The notes under the pieces are model-generated. The model saw only the letters and a list, made by a program, of their open reading frames with translations. It searched no databases and was not told the origin of the DNA. From assembly GCA_002898115.1 (NCBI GenBank), contig BDTL01000189.1:1-6560 (forward strand): DNA of 6,560 bases. The letters are read 5' to 3'. Shown in pieces: positions 1 through 5,800 of this stretch (positions within the stretch are counted from its first letter, which is position 1; each line of letters begins with the position of its first letter). Made by a program: the position numbers and the translations under genes. The DNA comes from a bacterium BMS3Bbin02. GTDB lineage: Bacteria; Actinomycetota; Acidimicrobiia; Spongiisociales; UBA5794.

Positions 1-1
1 C

Positions 2-856
2 TTTGATGCCGACTTCTGTCGCGCCGTTGCTGCTGCCGTTCTCGGTGATGCCAACGCTGTTGAGTTCCGTTCCCTCACCTCGAAAGAGCGTTTCGAGGCG
101 CTGAAGAACAAAGAGATTGACGTTCTGATTCGTAACACGACTTGGACCCAGTCTCGTGACACCGACATCGGCATGGACTTCGGTCCAACGACCTACTACG
201 ACGGTCAGCAGCTGATGGGTCTCGCCAGCAAGTTCACTGTGAACTCTGGTGCGTCCGACGTTGACGGTGCCATCCTGTGTACGAACGCAGGTACTACAAC
301 TGAAAAGAACATCACTGAGTGGGCGAAGATTGGCGGCGCCGACATCAAGCTGGAAACAGTTGAGGTGTTCCCTGAGGCTATCGAGAAGTTCAAGGCCGGC
401 ACATGCGACCTGGTGACCACCGATGGTTCCGGTCTCGTTGGCCAGAAGGCTTCTAACGCTGAGGGTGTCGACTGGATTATCTTCCCAGCCGCACCTATCT
501 CCAAGGAGCCACTCGGTCCTGTGTACCGTCAGAACGACTCCCAGTGGGGCGACGTTGTCAACTGGGTCGTGTACGCGATGATCATTGCTGATGAGTACGG
601 TATTACGTCGGCCAACATCGACGACACCGCAGTTGCCGATATGGCGCCGGAACTCGGCCGCTTGTTCGGTGGTGAAGGTGAGCTCCAGACCGCTATGGGT
701 CTGAGCGCTGACGCCTTCTACCAGGTTATCAAGCAGGTTGGTAACTACGACGAGGTCTATTCCAACAACCTCAATCCAGTCGGATTGGTTCGTGAAGGAA
801 GCCTCAACGCCCGCTTCAACGAGGGCGGTATGATCTACGCACCACCAGCGCGTTAA
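2..856 (+). CDS. aapJ: General L-amino acid ABC transporter substrate-binding protein, AapJ/BztA-like (5' partial)
   Basis: This is the solute-binding component that captures L-amino acids outside the cytoplasmic membrane and hands them to the AapQM permease. The reading frame is open from base 2 and ends at TAA 854-856, giving 284 visible residues. AapJ proteins are about 340 residues, so the signal peptide and roughly 55-60 N-terminal residues are missing. Family signatures are visible: FDADFCRAV at residues 1-9, RNTTWT near 47, YYDGQ near 64, CTNAGTTTE from C93, CDLVTTD from C135, ISKEPLGP, KQVGNYDEVY, and a C-terminal GGMIYAPPAR. C93 and C135 match the two cysteines I recall as typical of the family and may form a disulphide. 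Codon choice is strongly biased: all ten Arg codons are CGT or CGC, and Asn is almost always AAC. That suggests high expression. A strong terminator follows the stop. The exact amino acid specificity cannot be read from the sequence. Confidence 0.93.
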   Translation, partial: FDADFCRAVAAAVLGDANAVEFRSLTSKERFEALKNKEIDVLIRNTTWTQSRDTDIGMDFGPTTYYDGQQLMGLASKFTVNSGASDVDGAILCTNAGTTTEKNITEWAKIGGADIKLETVEVFPEAIEKFKAGTCDLVTTDGSGLVGQKASNAEGVDWIIFPAAPISKEPLGPVYRQNDSQWGDVVNWVVYAMIIADEYGITSANIDDTAVADMAPELGRLFGGEGELQTAMGLSADAFYQVIKQVGNYDEVYSNNLNPVGLVREGSLNARFNEGGMIYAPPAR

Positions 857-878
857 TCACACTCAAATCGAATAAGAG

Positions 879-913
879 AGAGGGGCGCACCGAGGTGCGC
901 CCCTCTTCTTTTT
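879..913 (+). terminator. Rho-independent terminator after aapJ
   Basis: A perfect 12-bp GC-rich stem (879-890 pairing with 895-906) closes a CGAG tetraloop at 891-894. It runs into a T-rich tract, TTCTTTTT, at 906-913. The stem starts 23 bases after the aapJ stop codon and about 120 bases before aapQ. It therefore should end most transcripts after the binding-protein gene, with read-through or a separate promoter supplying aapQMP. This is a common arrangement for making binding protein in excess over the membrane complex. Confidence 0.9.
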
Positions 914-1016
914 GTGTCTTACCGCACGAAAACTGTGTAAGGACCGTTTCGCTAGTGGCACGTGACGCGTCGCTCTGGCTAGGTTGTCGTGGCAATCAGT
1001 CCCCGTAGCCGAGCTT

Positions 1017-1023
1017 GAGAGGA
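1017..1023 (+). promoter_or_regulatory. Ribosome binding site that decides the aapQ start
   Basis: GAGAGGA lies 9 bases before TTG 1033. The ten bases from 1017 (GAGAGGAAGC) recur exactly at 4473-4482 upstream of the aapP ATG. This supports TTG 1033 as the aapQ start over the in-frame TTG at 1015, which overlaps this site and has no good Shine-Dalgarno sequence of its own. A third in-frame candidate, GTG 1087 with GGAGAGA at 1073-1079, would remove the conserved-looking PPFWRD segment. Confidence 0.65.
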
Positions 1024-1032
1024 AGCAAGACC

Positions 1033-2583
1033 TTGGCGGTAACCGTCCGCTCACAAGAGCGTCCTCCTTTCTGGAGAGACGCCACAGTGCTGAAATGGCT
1101 GGCACAGGTTGGCGTACTCGCTCTGGTGTTGCTGTTCTTCAGGATTCTTGGTGGCGAAGCGGCGAAGAACTTCGCACGTTCAGATATCAGCTTCGGTTTC
1201 GATTGGCTGGGTGACCCGCCCGGGTTCTCGATCCGTGAGGGCATCGACCTTCAGCCGAACAGCGGTATCCGTGCACTTGCCGTTGGAGGCCTGAACACCC
1301 TTCGGGTTGCCTTTTCTGGCATCATTGCCGCGACAATTCTGGGGACGATCATCGGGGTCGCCCGGCTGTCTAAGAACTTTATTGTCAACAAACTTGCAGG
1401 TTTCTACATCGAAACCATCCGCAATGTCCCGCTCCTGCTCCAGATGTTCTTCTGGCAGGTGCTCCTCATGGCGCAATCCTCCCTGACTGAAGGGGACGTG
1501 GGCTCGAGAATCTTCAGTGTTTCGAACAAGGGTGTGGCGTCGATATGGGTGTTTCCATCCACCGGTTTCTGGCCATGGTTCCTGATCTTCTTGGGCGGCG
1601 TCTACCTGTCGCGCAAGGTAGCTCGCAAGCGGCGGACCTATCAGGAGGATACCGGCGAGAACGGTCATCCCGGCCTGTTCGGGATTCTCACGTTGCTCGG
1701 GATCGCACTTGTCGGGTGGTTAGTGCATCCGCTTCTCGGCTTCCTCAGCATCCTCTGGGACGGCATCGGCGATCTCATCGGTGCGATTCCGGCGGCGACC
1801 GTTTCGCTGCTGATAGCCGGTGCGGCCATCGTTGCCGCGGTTGTGTGGATCAAGCGCTTCCTCGACTCAAAACGCACTCCGGCCGGTCTGGGCAAACTCA
1901 CCGATGACGACATCTTCCGCATGATCTTCGCCGGTGTCTCGGCGCTCTTCGTTGTGTGGATTGCATTCAAAGTCGGTGGAGCTGTGATTGCCAAGCCGGA
2001 TGGCACGGATGCCAGCGTCGCCGCCGTGCTGCGAGACAGCTTTGCGAACATCTTCTACTGGTTCGGTGACAAGTTCACAGGTGAAGCGGGTTCCCCGTTG
2101 TCGGTTTCGAAGCCGGCCATTGAGCTTCGTGGAACCGGGGGATTCGTGCAGTACGCCGATACCGGCATTCTGGCGACCGTTCCCTTCTTCTCCGTGTGGA
2201 TAGCGGTCACGCTCTACACGGCTTCGTTCATCGCGGAGATTATTCGTGGTGGCATCCTTGCCGTCGCTAAGGGTCAGACCGAAGCATCGCAGGCCCTCGG
2301 CTTACGACGGGGTCAGTACCTGCGACTCGTCATTCTTCCGCAGGCCTTCCGGATCATTCTCCCACCACTCGGTAACCAGTACCTCAACCTCGCGAAGAAC
2401 ACATCGCTCGGAACTGCCGTTGCGTTCGGAGAGATCGTTGCCGTGGGTGCGACGCTCATTAACCAGACGGGACAGTCACTGCCGATCGTGATCGTGTGGA
2501 TGGCGTTCTATCTGATACTGAGCCTGAGCCTGTCGGGCGTCGTCAATTATTACAACCGTCGCATGGCATTGGTGGAGCGTTGA
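1033..2583 (+). CDS. aapQ: General L-amino acid ABC transporter permease, AapQ/BztB-like
   Basis: This is one of the two membrane subunits of the amino acid importer and pairs with AapM. From TTG 1033 it is 516 residues; from TTG 1015 it would be 522. The N-terminal PPFWRD...VLKWLAQ segment precedes the first membrane helix (about residues 21-38). The HisM-type core begins with GLNTLRVAFSG and continues through ETIRNVPLLLQMFFW. A long central hydrophobic region follows, with segments near 179-194, 214-240, 252-275 and 296-320. The core then resumes at about 379 (TVPFFSVWIAVTLYTASFIAE). The EAA loop that docks the ATPase is RGGILAVAKGQTEASQALG, ending at residue 423. The C-terminus ends NYYNRRMALVER, typical of AapQ. 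Rhizobial AapQ is about 400 residues, so this protein carries roughly 100 extra, mostly in the central region. The stop is one base from the aapM ATG, so the two genes are probably translationally coupled. Confidence 0.9.
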   Translation: MAVTVRSQERPPFWRDATVLKWLAQVGVLALVLLFFRILGGEAAKNFARSDISFGFDWLGDPPGFSIREGIDLQPNSGIRALAVGGLNTLRVAFSGIIAATILGTIIGVARLSKNFIVNKLAGFYIETIRNVPLLLQMFFWQVLLMAQSSLTEGDVGSRIFSVSNKGVASIWVFPSTGFWPWFLIFLGGVYLSRKVARKRRTYQEDTGENGHPGLFGILTLLGIALVGWLVHPLLGFLSILWDGIGDLIGAIPAATVSLLIAGAAIVAAVVWIKRFLDSKRTPAGLGKLTDDDIFRMIFAGVSALFVVWIAFKVGGAVIAKPDGTDASVAAVLRDSFANIFYWFGDKFTGEAGSPLSVSKPAIELRGTGGFVQYADTGILATVPFFSVWIAVTLYTASFIAEIIRGGILAVAKGQTEASQALGLRRGQYLRLVILPQAFRIILPPLGNQYLNLAKNTSLGTAVAFGEIVAVGATLINQTGQSLPIVIVWMAFYLILSLSLSGVVNYYNRRMALVER

Positions 2584-2584
2584 T

Positions 2585-4468
2585 ATGACAGACCATCTTG
2601 CACCTCTCAATCTCGAAGAGCTGGCGCCGGAGAAACCGCCGAGCGGCCCGGTCTTGTGGATTAAGGAGAACCTGGCGTCCACGTGGATCTCCGCGATCCT
2701 CTCAATCCTTGCTATTGCCCTGACCGCGTTCAGTTTTCGGGGTGCCGTGCAGTGGCTGTTTGCGGCCGACCGCAGGTGGGACGCGGTAATCGCCAACATG
2801 AAACTGTTGGCCGTGCAGTCCTACCCCGAGGCGCAGATGATGCGCGTATGGGTTTCCGTCGGAATCGTATTCGTGCTGATCGCGGCGATCCTTGCGTGGA
2901 ATCGGATCGGCGGCAAGATTGCCCCGCGGAAACTCTCGAAGGTTCTTCTTACGATCGGCATCACCTTGTTGTTAGTGGGTTTGTTGATGCCCGCCGGATC
3001 GGAAAAATGGGAGACACTCGGCAACTCATTGCTGTGGAAGATCGGTGGAGTGTTGCTGTTGGGCATCGGTGTTGCTCTTACCTTCCTGCCAGACGAACGA
3101 CGCAAGGCCGAGACCATTCCGATCATGGGTCTTGTCGCGGTCGCACTGTTCGGCATTATCGGTTTCTTGAAGACCGCGACAATGGCGTTCCCGATCGCCG
3201 GGGCAACCCTTCCCGAGGACCCTGCGGAAAGACTGTTCGAGCCGACACGGATCGCCGATAGTACGGCCAATCCCTGGACCGCCATCATCCTGGCCGCGAT
3301 GGTTACATTCGTTGTCATGAGCTGGCTGCGGAGCAGGTCTTCGGGCGATGGCGCCAGCATCAAGCGTGTCATCATATCGCTCATCGTCGCATCGTTCCCG
3401 GTCATCTTCCTCGTGATTCTGCGCGATCCTGCAATTGACGAAGACATGTTGGTGAAATTCGTGGTAACGGGTGCGGTGTTCGCCATTCTTGGGGCGGTCG
3501 CGGTCCGGTGGTTCGGGGCCCCGGGCGCGGGTGAATCGAGACGAGCACTAGCATCCATCGTGACTGTTCTGGCGTTCATCATGCTGACGTTCCCCGGGAT
3601 TCTGCCGATTCCCGGCGCAGTCACGCCGTTTACTGAACCGTTCCTGTTCCGCCTGCTCTTCCTGACATTCGCCCTGTTCTCCCTCGCCGCGCCGACGTTC
3701 GGCGGTGCGGGCAGCGCCCTCACGCGATACGTGATCGGCTGGGTTGGGACCGCGGTCGTCATCACCTACACCATCATCATTGTCACGACGGAGTCGACGG
3801 TGGTGGTTCCCGGGAACTTCTTTATCGGCGGCCTGGGAATCACGTTCCTCCTGTCGATCACCGCGATCTCGCTGTCGTTCCCCCTCGGTGTGCTGCTCGC
3901 GCTCGGACGGACCTCATCAATGCCGCTGTTCCGGATGATGAGCACTGCCTATATTGAACTGGTGCGTGGTGTTCCTCTCATTACATGGCTCATCGTCGCG
4001 TTCGTGATGTTGCCGGTGACACTTCCGCCGGGAATCGAACTATCGGGCATCATGCGCGCATTGATCTTCATGACGTTGTTCTCGGCTGCATATCTTGCGG
4101 AGAATGTGCGAGGCGGTCTCCAATCAATCGGCAAGGGACAGGCCGAGGCCGCCCAAGCGCTCGGTTTGTCCACTCTCCAGATGACGGTGTTTATCACCCT
4201 GCCCCAGGCGCTGCGAGCCGTGATCCCGGCGCTTGTCGGTCAGGTCATCGCCATCTTTAAGGACACGTCTCTGGTGACAATCGTCGGTCTGTTCGATTTC
4301 CTGCACATCGCACGAGCCGCGATCAACCAGCAGTCCCGGCCGTACAACTTCATTGGTGTGTTCCTAGAACCGCTGCTCTTCGCAGCGGCTGTCTATTGGA
4401 TCTTCACCTTCACCGTGTCCAGGATGAGCTTGCGTCTTGAGAAGAAGCTCGGCGTCGGTGAGCGATAA
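2585..4468 (+). CDS. aapM: General L-amino acid ABC transporter permease, AapM/BztC-like, with large membrane expansion
   Basis: This is the second permease subunit, forming the channel with AapQ. The ATG at 2585 follows a GGTGGAG site at 2571-2577 with a 7-base spacer, inside the end of aapQ. The protein is 627 residues, against about 384 for rhizobial AapM. The N-terminus resembles AapM: a helix at about 37-58, then QWLFAADRRWDAV and a YPEAQMMRVWV segment before a helix at about 88-104. Residues ~110-400 are a long stretch of about nine hydrophobic segments (near 120-136, 152-168, 179-195, 231-247, 262-279, 290-308, 321-340, 352-369 and 383-401). The conserved permease core then starts at about 410 (NFFIGGLGITFLLS) and includes PLGVLLALGR, IELVRGVPLI, an EAA loop with EAAQALG at 521-527, and IFKDTSLVTIVGLFD. 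The core is complete and no frameshift is seen. The function of the expansion is unknown; it could be ancestral in the lineage rather than acquired. Confidence 0.9.
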   Translation: MTDHLAPLNLEELAPEKPPSGPVLWIKENLASTWISAILSILAIALTAFSFRGAVQWLFAADRRWDAVIANMKLLAVQSYPEAQMMRVWVSVGIVFVLIAAILAWNRIGGKIAPRKLSKVLLTIGITLLLVGLLMPAGSEKWETLGNSLLWKIGGVLLLGIGVALTFLPDERRKAETIPIMGLVAVALFGIIGFLKTATMAFPIAGATLPEDPAERLFEPTRIADSTANPWTAIILAAMVTFVVMSWLRSRSSGDGASIKRVIISLIVASFPVIFLVILRDPAIDEDMLVKFVVTGAVFAILGAVAVRWFGAPGAGESRRALASIVTVLAFIMLTFPGILPIPGAVTPFTEPFLFRLLFLTFALFSLAAPTFGGAGSALTRYVIGWVGTAVVITYTIIIVTTESTVVVPGNFFIGGLGITFLLSITAISLSFPLGVLLALGRTSSMPLFRMMSTAYIELVRGVPLITWLIVAFVMLPVTLPPGIELSGIMRALIFMTLFSAAYLAENVRGGLQSIGKGQAEAAQALGLSTLQMTVFITLPQALRAVIPALVGQVIAIFKDTSLVTIVGLFDFLHIARAAINQQSRPYNFIGVFLEPLLFAAAVYWIFTFTVSRMSLRLEKKLGVGER

Positions 4469-4472
4469 GGTC

Positions 4473-4479
4473 GAGAGGA
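4473..4479 (+). promoter_or_regulatory. Ribosome binding site of aapP
   Basis: GAGAGGA sits 7 bases before ATG 4487, in the 18-base gap after the aapM stop. The same ten-base string (GAGAGGAAGC) precedes aapQ, which helps fix that gene's start. Confidence 0.75.
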
Positions 4480-4486
4480 AGCTGAA

Positions 4487-5233
4487 ATGAGCGTAGCAAA
4501 CAACAAAGATGTCATCGTCTGCGAAGGCGTCAAGAAGTGGTTCGGAGACTTCCAAGCCTTGAAGGGTATCGACGCCGTTGTCAAGGAGCAGGAAGTGGTC
4601 GTTGTTATCGGCCCGTCAGGTTCCGGTAAGTCAACTTTTATCCGGTGTATCAACCGGCTCGAGGCGCACCAGGAGGGAACGATCATCGTTGATGGCATCG
4701 AGCTGACCAATGATGTTCGTAACATCGACAAGATCCGTTCCGAGGTCGGAATGGTGTTCCAGCAGTTCAATCTCTTCCCTCACCTCACGATCCTCGACAA
4801 CATCTCTCTGGCGCCTCTGTGGGTGCGCAAGCAGCCTCGTCGAGAGGCCGAAGAAGAGGCAATGGCCCTCCTTGAGCGGGTCGGTATTCCCGAACAGGCC
4901 GACAAGTTTCCCGGCCAGCTTTCCGGCGGCCAGCAGCAGCGAGTTGCCATAGCCCGCGCCCTCGCCATGAAGCCGAAGATTATGCTCTTCGACGAGCCGA
5001 CGTCGGCTCTCGACCCTGAGATGATCAAGGAAGTGCTCGACGTGATGAAGGAACTCGCCCGTTCCGGTATGACGATGATCGTCGTGACCCACGAGATGGG
5101 TTTTGCCCGAGAGGTCGCCGATCGGGTGCTGTTCTTCGACTACGGATTGGTTGTTGAAGAGGGCACTCCGGCGCATTTCTTCGACAACCCGCAGCACGAC
5201 CGCACCAAGCTCTTCCTGAGCCAGATCCTCTAG
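4487..5233 (+). CDS. aapP: General L-amino acid ABC transporter ATP-binding protein, AapP/GlnQ family
   Basis: This is the cytoplasmic ATPase that powers the importer by binding the EAA loops of AapQ and AapM as a dimer. It is 248 residues, normal for polar amino acid transporter ATPases. All the nucleotide-binding motifs are intact: Walker A GPSGSGKST (42-50), Q-loop Q92 in VFQQFNLFPH, signature LSGGQQQR (145-152), Walker B IMLFDE (165-170, catalytic E170), D-loop SALD (173-176) and switch histidine H202 in VVTHEMGFA. The RCINRLE and FFDNPQHDRTKLFLSQIL segments are characteristic of this family (GlnQ/HisP/AapP). There is no C-terminal regulatory extension. It lies 18 bases after aapM, in the same operon, and its start is fixed by a strong Shine-Dalgarno sequence. 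It ends at TAG, followed by a hairpin. The subfamily name rests on the adjacent aapJQM genes. Confidence 0.95.
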   Translation: MSVANNKDVIVCEGVKKWFGDFQALKGIDAVVKEQEVVVVIGPSGSGKSTFIRCINRLEAHQEGTIIVDGIELTNDVRNIDKIRSEVGMVFQQFNLFPHLTILDNISLAPLWVRKQPRREAEEEAMALLERVGIPEQADKFPGQLSGGQQQRVAIARALAMKPKIMLFDEPTSALDPEMIKEVLDVMKELARSGMTMIVVTHEMGFAREVADRVLFFDYGLVVEEGTPAHFFDNPQHDRTKLFLSQIL

Positions 5234-5255
5234 CACGACCAAAACCCTCCGATGC

Positions 5256-5284
5256 AGAAGGGCTCCGCAAGCCGGGGTCCTTCT
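5256..5284. terminator. Putative terminator hairpin between the convergent units
   Basis: An 11-bp stem (5256-5266 with 5274-5284, including two G-U-type pairs on the + strand transcript) closes a 7-base loop. It lies 22 bases after the aapP stop and 27 bases beyond the ybaK stop on the other strand. The + strand tail (CTCATAG) is not T-rich. On the - strand the nearest T-run (opposite AAAA 5241-5244) is about 11 bases past the stem. It is therefore a weak or factor-assisted terminator that could serve both directions. The position suits the role better than the sequence does. Confidence 0.5.
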
Positions 5285-5311
5285 CTCATAGTGGGTGTGG
5301 CGAATATCCGG

Positions 5312-5800
5312 TCAGTGTGGGCGCGCTATCGCGGCTACCGTCGCCCCGGTCACCCGTACGTAGTCGTCGGGTGACAGCATCACCTGGAGGCCCTTGAGTC
5401 CTGCTGAGACAGCGATTGTTCCCCAGGCGTGGACCGAGTCGTCCACGAACACCGGAAAGCGCTTCTTCGCCGCCATCACCGTTACAGACCCGCGTTGATA
5501 GCCGGTGAGTTGGTCGACGTCGCGGACAGCAACGAGTTCGACCTTCTTGAAACCGGCCACCCGGGCAAGTTTCTTGAGGTCCAGTTCAGACCCCCCGGGC
5601 ACCACCGCAAAGATGCACGCTCCGGTGTTCGAGCGTGCGCACAGAGTCTTGAAGACCTGTCCGGCGGGAAGACCGAGCTCGTTCGCCACCGCTTCGGCGG
5701 AGAAGTTCTCCATTGAGAGGTCGTACTCCACAACGGTGTAGTCGACTTCCATACGGTCGAGCACACGGGTTGCATTAGTTCTTGCGCGCACCCGCCACAC
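5312..5800 (-). CDS. ybaK: YbaK/EbsC-family aminoacyl-tRNA deacylase (Cys-tRNA(Pro) deacylase-like)
   Basis: YbaK proteins hydrolyse mischarged tRNA, classically Cys-tRNA(Pro), in the cytoplasm. The protein is 162 residues from GTG 5800, close to the 159 of E. coli YbaK. Family landmarks are RTNATRVLDRMEVDYTVVEYD at the N-terminus, LGLPAGQVFKTL with the expected active-site lysine at K51, the VVPGGSELDLKKLA segment, a KKVELVA strand, LTGYQRG (98-104), KKRFPVFVDD (112-121), and VSAGLKGLQVMLSPDD near the C-terminus. The loop after G104 reads SVTVMA where relatives normally have a GGxSPxG-like sequence, so substrate handling may differ. An AGAGG site (opposite 5808-5812) lies upstream of GTG 5800. 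GTG 5791 is an alternative start giving MRARTNATR. The gene overlaps the end of the upstream M20 gene by 26 bases (17 with the alternative start), which suggests translational coupling. The family is clear; the exact substrate is not. Confidence 0.88.
   Translation of the reverse strand: MWRVRARTNATRVLDRMEVDYTVVEYDLSMENFSAEAVANELGLPAGQVFKTLCARSNTGACIFAVVPGGSELDLKKLARVAGFKKVELVAVRDVDQLTGYQRGSVTVMAAKKRFPVFVDDSVHAWGTIAVSAGLKGLQVMLSPDDYVRVTGATVAAIARPH

Noticed and set aside
957..970. Palindromic bases (CACGTG at 959-964, followed by ACGCGT) as an operator
   Set aside because: These are two short 6-base palindromes without a longer dyad or repeats, and are expected by chance in GC-rich DNA.
976..985. 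A possible -10 element (TAGGTT at 980-985) for an aapQ promoter
   Set aside because: No -35 match is present at a suitable distance (957-962 reads GGCACG), and the TG upstream is one base out of place for an extended -10. It is too weak to annotate.
1015..1032. TTG at 1015 as the aapQ start
   Set aside because: It has no Shine-Dalgarno sequence, and it overlaps the good GAGAGGA site that is better placed for TTG 1033.
863..1105. Possible small - strand gene in the aapJ-aapQ gap (80 codons)
   Set aside because: It runs through the terminator stem and into the aapQ start region, is Arg/Ser-rich, and resembles no protein I recognise.
2821..3765. A 314-codon open frame on the - strand inside aapM
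   Set aside because: It is fully antisense to a well-supported permease gene, has a low-complexity composition rich in R, T, N, M and P, and shows no recognisable domain. Long antisense frames are expected opposite GC-rich membrane protein genes.
4631..5242. A 203-codon open frame on the - strand inside aapP
   Set aside because: It lies opposite the ATPase gene, whose motifs are all intact. Its translation is rich in E, H, L and V and resembles no family, consistent with a reverse-frame shadow.
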